Positions 10,373 to 17,835 of a stretch of 64,000 nucleotides of DNA are shown here, in pieces (within the stretch, counting starts at the first letter, position 1; every line of letters starts with the position of its first letter). Made by a program: the position numbers and the translations under genes. The stretch is from Anatilimnocola floriformis (lineage in GTDB: Bacteria; Planctomycetota; Planctomycetia; Pirellulales; Pirellulaceae): contig NZ_JAMLFW010000002.1 in the NCBI RefSeq assembly GCF_024256385.1, positions 1,054,001 through 1,118,000 on the forward strand, read 5' to 3'. The notes beneath the pieces are model-generated. The model saw nothing but the letters and a program-made list of their open reading frames with translations, made no database searches and was not told the origin of the DNA.

Positions 10373-10388
10373 CGCACCTTCTGTGCCA
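10373..10388 (-). promoter_or_regulatory. Sigma-54 (-24/-12) promoter candidate for glutamine synthetase
   Basis: On the minus strand the sequence TGGCACAGAAGGTGCG matches the sigma-54 consensus TGGCAC-N5-TTGC at the -24 hexamer and has GG and GC exactly ten bases apart. It lies about 93 bases upstream of the GTG start, in the only sizeable leader of the nitrogen block. Sigma-54 control of glutamine synthetase is well established in other bacteria. No activator-binding site was identified. Confidence 0.55.
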
Positions 10389-10910
10389 ATCCCTGCCGCC
10401 GCTAGCATTCCGCTCAGCCGTGCGCCAAAACTGTTGCCAGATAACTACTTACTGCCGACGCTAATTTGTCTGTAGAAGTCGTTAAATGCTGTTTTTGCCC
10501 GCTTCCTTGGCAGCCGTGCACAAGAGCTGGGCAATTTGGGGAGAAGTGCTCGAAGAGCAAGCGCAAGCCATCGGCATGCGACGGCCTTTGTCACTCGATA
10601 AGCTCGCTCCGCCAAGCGCGCACACCGCGACCAGCGATGAACATAACGGCCAGCTAACCCTATTGAACACCCCCTCTTTCATACCCCCAGAATATAACAA
10701 GCGATCGAGATTTTCGAATCTGCTGTAAGTTGCTACAAGTAAACGTGTTACGCGCAAATCTGCCTGCAATATCGTGCTGAGGATATCACACTTTATTCTA
10801 GCTAAATCGGGTGGATTGAAATCAGCTCCTAACTCAGTAAACACCCAGTCACTGACAGCTCTGGTCTGACGTAAATCCGCCAAGTAGCCGTTCGCGACCG
10901 CGACGCTGTC
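10389..10910. other. Intergenic stretch without a recognisable gene
   Basis: Between the glutamine synthetase promoter and the REP cluster I see no credible coding region. The reading frames present are short, have poor composition, and show no ribosome-binding site. The section about 10670-10860 is richer in A+T than its surroundings. Confidence 0.5.
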
Positions 10911-10920
10911 GGCACACGCT

Positions 10921-10966
10921 GGCGACCACCGGCCTTGTGCCGGTGGGGCGATCACTGGTCAGCTAC
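10921..10966 (-). repeat. REP-like element, copy 1
   Basis: Minus-strand unit starting GTAGCTGACCAGTGATCG, followed by a hairpin with stem CCACCGGC/GCCGGTGG and a 5-base loop. The layout, a conserved GTAG, a spacer, then a stem-loop, is that of repetitive extragenic palindromes mobilised by Y1 transposases. Confidence 0.75.
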
Positions 10967-10992
10967 AACAAGTGACGCGAGAAAAACGCTTT

Positions 10993-11028
10993 CGCGACCA
11001 CGGGGTTCATCCCCGTGGAGCGATCACT
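10993..11028 (-). repeat. REP-like element, copy 2 (degenerate)
   Basis: Same hairpin design with different bases, CCACGGGG/CCCCGTGG, followed by AGCGATCACT. The GTAG end is lost. The paired base changes relative to the other copies keep the stem intact. Confidence 0.65.
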
Positions 11029-11040
11029 TTCCGCTTCCTC

Positions 11041-11085
11041 AAGCTGGTCAGTGAGGGCCCCATCGGCACAAGGCCGATGGTCGCC
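11041..11085 (+). repeat. REP-like element, copy 3
   Basis: Plus-strand unit AAGCTGGTCAGTGAGGGC followed by the stem CCATCGGC/GCCGATGG (11060-11067 with 11073-11080). GTAG is mutated to CAAG. It is inverted relative to copies 1 and 2. Confidence 0.65.
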
Positions 11086-11105
11086 GTGTCGATTGGTCCT
11101 TGCGG

Positions 11106-11150
11106 GTAGCTGTCCAGTGAACGCCCCACCGGCACGAGGCCGGTGGTCGC
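11106..11150 (+). repeat. REP-like element, copy 4
   Basis: Plus-strand unit starting GTAGCTGTCCAGTGAACG with stem CCACCGGC/GCCGGTGG (11126-11133 with 11139-11146). With copies 1-3 it makes a cluster of two inverted pairs in the intergenic space behind the transsulfuration gene. Confidence 0.75.
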
Positions 11151-11251
11151 GGTCACGCTCGCCAAAGTGCTGGAATATCGCTAACGCTCATTCCAGCGGG
11201 CCGTTGCCTGCCACCGCCACCACCGAATATGGAATATTCGGCGACGATAAA

Positions 11252-12433
11252 TCACGTCTGCATCAGCGCCGTGGCCAGCGAGCTGCAAACAAACTCCGGC
11301 GTCTCGGTCCCGACCGAAAGACGAATCGTCCCGCCGGTGATGCCGAGGGCGGCGCGACCTTCCGGGGTCAAGCCGCGATGACTGGTGGTTTCGGGATGGC
11401 TTAGCGTTGTCGAGAGTTCACCCAGCGAGGGACAAAACGGAATGTCCTTGGCTGCCGTGATGAATTTGTCGGCGGCGGCGCGGCCACCTTTCAATTGAAA
11501 CGCCACCATCGTGCCGAACTGCGGGCCGGTGGGGCCCACGAACTGCCGCTTGGCAATCGCGTGCTGAGGATGAACGGCCAGGCCCGGGTACTCGACGCGT
11601 TCCACTTCGCGGCGCTGCGATAAGAACTCTGCGGCGCGCAATGCATTTGAGCAGGCTCGTTCCAAGCGCAGATGAGCAGTCGCGAGTCCGCGCGCTGCCA
11701 ACCAGCAATCAAAAGGGGAAGCCGAAAAGCCCCAAGCGCTCACCACCTGTTTCACGCGCGGCCAAATGTCGGTGCGACAACCGAGATAACCGAGCAGCAC
11801 ATCGCTATGGCCGTTCAGCGTCTTCGTCAGGCTCTCCATCACGATGTCGGCGCCGAGCTCCAGCGGTTTGCAGACCAGCGGCGAGGCAAACGTGTTATCG
11901 ACCAGCAACCGCGCGCCGCCCCGATGCGTGATCTCGGCCAGCGCGGCGATGTCGGCGACCTGCAGCAGCGGATTGGCAATCGTCTCGGCAATCACGAGCT
12001 TCGTCTTCTCGTTCATCGCGGCAGCAACGGCGGCCAGATCGTTCGTATCGACAACAGTCAGCGAGATTCCGAGTCGCGAAGCTTCGGCATTCAACAACTG
12101 CAGCGTCTTGCCATACACACGACTCGCCGTGACGACATGTTCCCCCTGCGCGACCGTGGCCAGCAGCGGCACCGAGATCGCCGCCATGCCCGAGGCCACC
12201 ACCATGCCATGCGGCGCTTGCTCAAGTTCGTTCAACTTCGCCGCCAGCGCCGCGCCATTGGGGTGGCCATCGCGCTGATAGACATACCCCGGCTCCTGCC
12301 CACCGAGCATCGCATCGGCCTGCGCCGGCGATTCGCATTCCCACACGCTCGTCAAATAGAGAGGCGTGGCATGCGGCTGTGTGGCAAAGGTCTTTACCTG
12401 ATCAGGCCGCGGCAGAAAGTCATCGGGTTTCAT
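11252..12433 (-). CDS. Cys/Met-metabolism PLP-dependent enzyme (transsulfuration family)
   Basis: About 393 residues, the usual size for the cystathionine gamma-synthase / O-acyl-homoserine sulfhydrylase / methionine gamma-lyase family (fold type I PLP enzymes, cytoplasmic homotetramers). Visible: ASGMAAISVPLLA, the SRVYGKTLQL phosphate-binding region, LLVDNTFASP with the PLP-ring Asp, and the Schiff-base Lys in ESLTKTLNGHSD (about residue 205). The C-terminus has SLGELSTTLSHPETTSHRGL and IRLSVGTE, typical of the family. Which reaction it catalyses cannot be settled by eye. Start: ATG 12433, with a GTG six bases upstream as alternative; no clear ribosome-binding site. It stands alone on the minus strand next to the REP cluster. 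Confidence 0.9.
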   Translation of the reverse strand: MKPDDFLPRPDQVKTFATQPHATPLYLTSVWECESPAQADAMLGGQEPGYVYQRDGHPNGAALAAKLNELEQAPHGMVVASGMAAISVPLLATVAQGEHVVTASRVYGKTLQLLNAEASRLGISLTVVDTNDLAAVAAAMNEKTKLVIAETIANPLLQVADIAALAEITHRGGARLLVDNTFASPLVCKPLELGADIVMESLTKTLNGHSDVLLGYLGCRTDIWPRVKQVVSAWGFSASPFDCWLAARGLATAHLRLERACSNALRAAEFLSQRREVERVEYPGLAVHPQHAIAKRQFVGPTGPQFGTMVAFQLKGGRAAADKFITAAKDIPFCPSLGELSTTLSHPETTSHRGLTPEGRAALGITGGTIRLSVGTETPEFVCSSLATALMQT

Positions 12434-12569
12434 GGTCACGCCGTTCTAAGAGAGAACTATCAGGCAATCGACTCGCCTTTACTGAGCGACATGCCCGTAT
12501 GAAAGCTTACCAGCATTTCGGCTTGCTTTGCGCTGCGGCTCACATCGGCGAAATGCAAGCCACGCCATC

Positions 12570-12671
12570 ATGGCCAACGGCTGGACCGGCTGCGACACGA
12601 TCAACTTCACGACCAAAGATGTGGCCGCCCTGCAAGCATCGATCAAGGCCGAACCGGCCTACAGCAACTGA
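12570..12671 (+). other. Possible 33-codon ORF or gene remnant
   Basis: An open frame starting ATGGCC and encoding MANGWTGCDTINFTTKDV and a short tail ending AYSN has natural-looking composition, unlike the surrounding frames. It could be a tiny gene or the 3' remnant of a lost gene. There is no obvious ribosome-binding site and no recognised family. Confidence 0.2.
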
Positions 12672-12708
12672 GCGTCGACCGCCGTGCATAACGGATGTTG
12701 AAAGCAAA

Positions 12709-13293
12709 TCACTTCAATCCTGGCACCAGGCTCGCATCGTACTTCGCGCCGGCCGAGACCTGGATCATCGTGATCCGCATCTTCGTGGGGAAGAACTTTT
12801 CGTGGTCAGGCCGTTTGTGGGCATGACCATTTCCGCCGCTGTTGTCCTTGATCACCAGGTCCATCTGCTTGATCCCTTCCGTCCAGACAATTCCTTCGTT
12901 CTGCCAAAAGCTCTTCATCGAGACATCGGACTCGTACACTCCCTTTTCCTTGTACACCTTCGTACCGACGCAGCCGTAGCCACCTTTCTCTTTATCGCCC
13001 TTGTTCGGGATGTAGCACAGCGTCCACATCGTGGCTTCGCTCCCTTCGGGCTTCTCGAGCACCTCGGCCCGAATGTGCACCGTGCCGTTGCGATAATCGA
13101 CCGGCGCCGTCCAATCCTTCGGCCGTTCTTTATTCAGCATGTCTCCCTTCACGTAGTAATGCGACTTGCTCGGCTTCGAGTTATCGGCATCGTCCTTCGT
13201 AAAAGTGAACGTCACATCAAACAGCACAAACTGCTCGGCGTGGGCGAGAGAAGCGGTAAGGATCAGAACGGCGAATGTCAGGTATCGGAGCAT
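12709..13293 (-). CDS. Secreted hypothetical protein
   Basis: A 194-residue protein with a signal peptide (MLRYLTFAVLILTASLAHA, cut before EQFV). The mature part is beta-rich with alternating charged turns: FVLFDVTFTFTKDD, HYYVKGDMLN, TVHIRAEVLEKPEG, TLCYIPNKGDKEKGGYGC (two cysteines), and an N-terminal-to-C-terminal run ending RITMIQVSAGAKYDASLVPGLK. I do not recognise it. Start: ATG 13293 after CGAGG with seven bases spacing; the frame is open further upstream without signal-peptide logic. It is probably periplasmic or surface-exposed. It lies between the transsulfuration gene and the REP array. Confidence 0.72.
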   Translation of the reverse strand: MLRYLTFAVLILTASLAHAEQFVLFDVTFTFTKDDADNSKPSKSHYYVKGDMLNKERPKDWTAPVDYRNGTVHIRAEVLEKPEGSEATMWTLCYIPNKGDKEKGGYGCVGTKVYKEKGVYESDVSMKSFWQNEGIVWTEGIKQMDLVIKDNSGGNGHAHKRPDHEKFFPTKMRITMIQVSAGAKYDASLVPGLK

Positions 13294-13394
13294 GGTTGAC
13301 CTCGGGAGAAAGTAATCGGTCGTCAGTATAACAACTACGAAGCACTCAGCGCGCATTCTGGAAGCGCACGAGTTCTCCGTTTCCTTCTATCGAT

Positions 13395-13603
13395 CTGCGT
13401 CTTCGAACCGCCTCCCGTGACCACTGGGCTTGCCCCAGTGGAACGCTCACTGGCCAGCTACCCACCTGCGTCTTCGAACTGCCTCCCGTGACCACTGGGC
13501 TTGTCCCAGTGGAACGCTCACTGGCCAGCTACCCACCTGCGTCTTCGAACCGCCTCCCGTGACCACTGGGCTTGCCCCAGTGGAACGCTCACTGGCCAGC
13601 TAC
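13395..13603 (-). repeat. Three tandem 71-bp REP-like units
   Basis: Three direct copies (13395-13465, 13466-13536, 13537-13603), nearly identical, each with CTGCGTCTTCGAAC, the stem CCACTGGG/CCCAGTGG, then GAACGCTCACTGGCCAGCTAC. On the minus strand each unit begins GTAGCTGGCCAGTGAGCG. The last GTAG overlaps the stop codon of the adjacent transposase gene. Same family as the 11-kb cluster and the copy at 14427. Confidence 0.9.
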
Positions 13604-14397
13604 AAGTTCGGCAACCGATTCCGAATGGCCTGGTGATCGTAAGGACCGAATGTACCCAGATAGAAACTGCTTTCAAAAACCCGTTTCATGCCGTGCGCAA
13701 AGGCCAAATTGTTCATGAGACTCAAGGCGACGTCTTGCGGGATTTCATCGACATCGCAGCCCAGCAAAATGTGAAGATGATTCGCCACAATGCCCACTCG
13801 CGATAATAGCCAGCCTTTCTTTCGGCAAGCGCGGATGATCATTTCGCGCGTGGTCACGAGCCACTCCTCGCGAACATCGTTCAAGTGGTCAGCGTTTTCA
13901 AGAACGATGTGCAGGCTATTGGTGAACCTGCCGTGCGCGCTGGACCGCAGTTCGTCCAACAGCACGCCTGAGTCGTGGAATTGAACTTGCTTCAACCGCT
14001 CAACAACTCGCGCGTCGGCTTGTGGATGATGTTCGACCTGCCGGCCTACGTATGATTGCAAGACTTCGTTGTTTGCCGATCCAACACTAGTGATTGCGTA
14101 GTGCCGCCTCCACAACTGAGGAATGGTATTGCGTAACAGGTATTGCAATCGGCCCTTGATCGAACGAACGACTGCGGCAGGCGCGACATCCGGACGTGAA
14201 CTTAGAAAGAACTGCCCGGCGGCATTCTCGACGGAGGAGAATTCCAATAGCCGGACACCATCGGCTTCGACGGCGAGAGATAACGCTTCGCGCCATTCGG
14301 ACGCGGCGGGAATTGGACATTGGCTAAAGACGCTTAGGGACCAGTGGAGCTGATAAGCGACGCTGCAGTTTGCTGCGATGTATTGCGGTTCTGGCAT
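13600..14397 (-). CDS. Double-domain Y1 (IS200-like, REP-associated) transposase with split active site
   Basis: A 265-residue protein that reads as two Y1 transposase domains in tandem. Domain 1 (about 10-125): YQLHWSLSVFS, SRPDVAPAAVVRSIKGRL, LWRRHYAITSVG and SYVGRQ with the YxxxQ nucleophile motif (Tyr116, Gln120). Its HUH position reads AGQ (60-62). Domain 2 (about 158-265): SLHIVLEN, then ANHLHILLGC with an intact HUH (His207, His209) and FESSFYLGTFG, but Arg261 stands where the Tyr should be. The two halves therefore complement each other. Start: ATG 14397; the frame continues upstream into the REP element and is unlikely to be used. The gene lies between inverted REP copies with GTAG facing it on both sides, as in REP-associated (RAYT) transposases. 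The stop TAG is part of a REP GTAG. Confidence 0.82.
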   Translation of the reverse strand: MPEPQYIAANCSVAYQLHWSLSVFSQCPIPAASEWREALSLAVEADGVRLLEFSSVENAAGQFFLSSRPDVAPAAVVRSIKGRLQYLLRNTIPQLWRRHYAITSVGSANNEVLQSYVGRQVEHHPQADARVVERLKQVQFHDSGVLLDELRSSAHGRFTNSLHIVLENADHLNDVREEWLVTTREMIIRACRKKGWLLSRVGIVANHLHILLGCDVDEIPQDVALSLMNNLAFAHGMKRVFESSFYLGTFGPYDHQAIRNRLPNL

Positions 14398-14426
14398 AAT
14401 TCCGTCTTCACGTCTTTGCCGGCATT

Positions 14427-14474
14427 GTAGCTGGCCAGTGAGCGTTCCACTGGGACGAGCCCAGTGGTCACGGG
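14427..14474 (+). repeat. REP-like element upstream of the Y1 transposase
   Basis: Plus-strand unit beginning GTAGCTGGCCAGTGAGCG, then the stem CCACTGGG/CCCAGTGG. It is inverted relative to the three tandem units on the other side of the transposase gene, and starts 29 bases upstream of that gene's ATG. Confidence 0.85.
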
Positions 14475-14587
14475 AGCGGGAGGCGTTCGATGACCACAGC
14501 GGCAAGCCCGATGGTCATGCCGTTACAAATCACTACGCTAATGGGCAGACCTAAACGAAAAATCCTCTTCACGCAGCGGGAGTTACC

Positions 14588-15703
14588 ATGAGCGGCAAAA
14601 AGTGGAATGTGGCCATGATCGGACTCGGCTTTGGCGCCGAGTTCATTCCGATTTATCAAGCCCATCCGAATGCGAACGTCTACGCCATCTGCCAGCGCAA
14701 CACGGAGAAGATGAACGTCGTCGGCGATCGCTTCAAAATCGAGAAGCGGTACACCAGCTACGACGACGTGCTGAAGGATCCGAATGTCGACTTCGTCCAC
14801 ATCAACAGCCCGATTCCCGATCACGCGTCGATGAGCCTCGCCGCGCTGAAGGCCGGTAAGCACGTGATGTGCACGGTGCCGATGGCGACGACGATTGAAG
14901 ATTGCAAAGCGATTGTCGAGATGGTGAAGAAGACCGGCCTCAAGTACATGATGGCCGAGACGGTCGTCTATGCCCGCGAATATCTGTTCATCAAGGAGAT
15001 GTATCAGAAGGGTGAGCTCGGCAAGATTCAGCACCTCGCGGCGTCGCACCCGCAAGATATGGACGGCTGGCCAGATTATTGGGAACGGATGATTCCGATG
15101 CACTACGCCACGCACGTGGTGAGCCCTTGCCTCGGCTTGGTCGATGGCAAAGCCGAGTACGTCAGCTGCTTCGGCAGCGGCGCCGTGCGCGACGATATCG
15201 CGAAGAAATCGGGCAACAAGTTCGCCGTCGAGAGCTGCCACATCAAGGTGAAGGATCAGGACGTGGTCGCGCACATCTGGCGGTTTCTGTACGACGTCGC
15301 GCGGCAGTATCGCGAGAGCTTTGATGTCTATGGCACCAAAAAGTCCTTCGAGTGGACGCTCGTCGAAGGGGAGCCGCACGTGCTGCACACGGCGAAGAAG
15401 CCGGAGCACGAGATTGCCTCGAAGATCGAAGTGACGGACTTTGCACACCTGCTGCCCGAGCCGATTCGGAAGTTTACGAAGAGCATTCAAGATGCCGATC
15501 ACCTGTCGTTCATCCAGGGCGGCGGCCACGGCGGTTCGCACCCGCACCTGGTGCATGAGATGATCTCGGCGCTGTCGGAGAATCGCGATCCTCGGCCCAA
15601 TGCGGTGACGGCCGCCAACTGGACCTGCGTTGGCATCTGCGCTCACGAGTCGGCGCTGAAGGGTGGCGAGATCGTACGGTTGCCGGAGTTTACGCTGGGT
15701 TAG
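14588..15703 (+). CDS. Gfo/Idh/MocA family oxidoreductase
   Basis: A 371-residue NAD(P)-dependent sugar dehydrogenase-like protein. The N-terminal Rossmann fold has NVAMIGLGFGAEFIPIY (GxGxxA-like dinucleotide loop, residues 7-23) and the family's DFVHINSPIPDHASMSLAALKAGKHV block. The usual EKP catalytic-Lys motif reads CTVPMA (about residue 95-100), so the canonical Lys is missing. The C-terminal domain contains HPQDMDGWPDYWERMIPMHYATHVV and HESALKGGEIVRLPEF. There is no signal peptide, unlike many planctomycete paralogues. ATG start at 14588 with GGGAG shortly upstream. The substrate is unknown. A hairpin terminator follows. Confidence 0.92.
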   Translation: MSGKKWNVAMIGLGFGAEFIPIYQAHPNANVYAICQRNTEKMNVVGDRFKIEKRYTSYDDVLKDPNVDFVHINSPIPDHASMSLAALKAGKHVMCTVPMATTIEDCKAIVEMVKKTGLKYMMAETVVYAREYLFIKEMYQKGELGKIQHLAASHPQDMDGWPDYWERMIPMHYATHVVSPCLGLVDGKAEYVSCFGSGAVRDDIAKKSGNKFAVESCHIKVKDQDVVAHIWRFLYDVARQYRESFDVYGTKKSFEWTLVEGEPHVLHTAKKPEHEIASKIEVTDFAHLLPEPIRKFTKSIQDADHLSFIQGGGHGGSHPHLVHEMISALSENRDPRPNAVTAANWTCVGICAHESALKGGEIVRLPEFTLG

Positions 15704-15710
15704 GATGACT

Positions 15711-15757
15711 ACCACAGAGGCATTTCTCTGCGTACTCTGTGTCTCTGTGGTCATTTT
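15711..15757 (+). terminator. Intrinsic terminator-like hairpin after the oxidoreductase gene
   Basis: ACCACAGAG (15711-15719) pairs with CTCTGTGGT (15743-15751), with a 23-base loop and CATTTTT following on the plus strand. It begins eight bases after the oxidoreductase stop. Confidence 0.5.
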
Positions 15758-15840
15758 TCTGCAACCCCGGCACGCCAGCTGCATTCCTCGCGTCAGCCTC
15801 CAAATTGGGGGCCTCCTGTCGCACCCTGAGGTTTGCAACC

Positions 15841-17835
15841 ATGAGGCTGGCACTGTTTTTGGCGGGCGCGTGGTTTGCGCTCGCTCACCTTGGCGTTTCG
15901 GCTGCCGAGTCGACTCCCGAACTGCGCGATACCGCAGGAAATCGCCATCGCTTCGATCGCATTCACGATAAGAGTGCGAAGGCGACAGTCTTTGTTTTTC
16001 TCGATGACAACTGCCCCGACGCCAACCGCTACGTCGATACACTTCGGAAATTGCACGATCGCTACAACGCCTTTGAAATGGATCGCCGCGGCAAACCGAT
16101 TCGCAAAAATGCGGAGGGCAAGTGGGAACATTCGGGGCGACAAGGAGACGCGATCAGCTTCATCGGCGTGTATAGCCGTGGGCCCTTTTTGAGTATTCGC
16201 GAAATCGCTCGTCACGCGCTACGGCAGAATATTCCGTTTCGCGTGATGCACGACGCCGAGCAGGAGTTGATGACGAAATTTGGTGTAACGAATTACACCG
16301 AAGTTCGCGTCTGGGATCCGCAAGCCAAACGTGTCATCTATTCGGGGCCCATCGACGATCAATATCAGCGCGGCGCTGGCAAACCCGAGGCGAAAAATCT
16401 GTTGCTGCAAGAAGTGCTCGATCGCATCGTTGCCGGCGAAAAGGTTGATGAGATCGACGAGCCGGTGAATTCTGGTTGTCCGATACCGAAGCTCGCCGAT
16501 GCTCAGTTCGAACCGTTCACGTTCTACGAAGATATCGAACCGATTCTGCAACGACGTTGTCAGGAGTGCCATCGCGAAGGTGGCGCTGGGCCGTTTGAGT
16601 TGATGTCGCTACGCGACTTGCAGGACCACGCCGAGATCATCGATCAGGTGGTGCACGATCGCACCATGCCGCCGTTTCCCGGTGATTCGCCGCATGAGCT
16701 CGAGCATGATCGTCGGCTGACGAAGGACGAATGGTACAAGCTGATCTCTTGGCTTCGCGGCGAACGGAAGCTGGGAGATCGCGCCAAGCGGCCCGCGCCG
16801 CGCGAGTTCTCGCAGACGAAAGAATGGCAGATCGGCAAACCCGACTTCGTCGCCAAGATGGGTCAGCCGTTTCAAGTGCCGAAGGACGGGATCGTCGATT
16901 ACGTCTACGTGCCGATTCGTGTGCCTGATGAGGTTCGCGAAAAGTACGGGCACGACGGCAAGCTCTATGTGCAAGCCATCGAGTCGCGGCCCGGCGCCCA
17001 TCCGCAGGTCGTGCATCATATTCAAGTGCATGAGTACCACGGCAAGATCAACGAAGCCACGCAATCCGCGGCAGGCGGTGGAGCAGCCGTCGGCTTGAAC
17101 GCGCTCGATTTGCTCTTCATGTATGGCCCTTCGATTCTCGGCGCCCGCCGCCTCGGCGGTTATGAACCGGGCGATCCCGACAACGCCCGCACCTTCGATC
17201 CGCAATTCGGCACGGTGCTCGGCGGCGACATCATTCTCGAGATGCATCTCACTCCCGACGGCAAACGTTCCTATCCCGTGCAGTCCGATGTCGGTTTAAT
17301 TTTTTCGAAAGAGCCGCCGAAACGACTCATTCAAACGAACTACTTCTTCACCAAACGTGGCAACTTTCTCGTCCCTGCCAACGTGAAGAACCACACCATT
17401 CAAGGGCTGTTCCCGTTTCAGAAGCATGTGCGCATCGAGAGTGTGCGCGGTCACGGCCATTATGCGTGCACGCGACTGAAGCTCGAAAAGATCGGTGCTG
17501 CCGACGTGACGATCGCCGATCTGGAAGATCGCAAGCAGCACTGGCAGTTGCGGGGCGAGACGCTCCTGGAAGTGCCGAATTGGGATTTCAACTGGCAAGT
17601 GACTTACAAGTTCAAGGAGCCGCTGGTCGTGCTCAACGACGAAGCCGTGCTCGGCACCGGTTTCTACGACAACACCGAGCACAACCTGCGACGCGTCGGC
17701 AAAGGGCCGATCGAAGACATCGTGTGGGGACAGCAAACGTTTCACGAGATGTTCAACGTCCTCTTCTTGTATGAAGAGCTGGAGGACGATCATCCCCTCG
17801 TGATCGAAGCGAAGCGCAAGCGAGAGCAACCATGA
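15841..17835 (+). CDS. Redoxin - cytochrome c - copper monooxygenase-like fusion
   Basis: A 664-residue exported protein (signal peptide MRLALFLAGAWFALAHLGVSA). Residues about 25-200: thioredoxin-like redoxin domain with FVFLDDNCPDANRY, one Cys (Cys58) in a CPDA motif in place of CxxC. Residues about 228-310: c-type cytochrome domain with RRCQECHREGG (Cys240, Cys243, His244) and an axial Met candidate in TMPPF. Residues about 350-650: domain like the PHM/DBM copper type II ascorbate-dependent monooxygenases, with AHPQVVHHIQVHEYHG and ILEMHLTPDG as copper-ligand candidates. Such fusions occur in planctomycetes; the substrate is unknown. Start: ATG 15841, with GAGG nine bases upstream. Its TGA overlaps the ATG of the next gene (ATGA), implying translational coupling. 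Confidence 0.87.
   Translation: MRLALFLAGAWFALAHLGVSAAESTPELRDTAGNRHRFDRIHDKSAKATVFVFLDDNCPDANRYVDTLRKLHDRYNAFEMDRRGKPIRKNAEGKWEHSGRQGDAISFIGVYSRGPFLSIREIARHALRQNIPFRVMHDAEQELMTKFGVTNYTEVRVWDPQAKRVIYSGPIDDQYQRGAGKPEAKNLLLQEVLDRIVAGEKVDEIDEPVNSGCPIPKLADAQFEPFTFYEDIEPILQRRCQECHREGGAGPFELMSLRDLQDHAEIIDQVVHDRTMPPFPGDSPHELEHDRRLTKDEWYKLISWLRGERKLGDRAKRPAPREFSQTKEWQIGKPDFVAKMGQPFQVPKDGIVDYVYVPIRVPDEVREKYGHDGKLYVQAIESRPGAHPQVVHHIQVHEYHGKINEATQSAAGGGAAVGLNALDLLFMYGPSILGARRLGGYEPGDPDNARTFDPQFGTVLGGDIILEMHLTPDGKRSYPVQSDVGLIFSKEPPKRLIQTNYFFTKRGNFLVPANVKNHTIQGLFPFQKHVRIESVRGHGHYACTRLKLEKIGAADVTIADLEDRKQHWQLRGETLLEVPNWDFNWQVTYKFKEPLVVLNDEAVLGTGFYDNTEHNLRRVGKGPIEDIVWGQQTFHEMFNVLFLYEELEDDHPLVIEAKRKREQP

Noticed and set aside
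10482-10955. 157-codon minus-strand frame in the glutamine synthetase intergenic region
   Set aside because: No ribosome-binding site and unnatural composition; it runs through a REP hairpin and is not a gene.
13395-13603. The 71-bp tandem repeats as a CRISPR array
   Set aside because: The units are contiguous near-identical copies with no variable spacers, and each contains a REP-like stem-loop.
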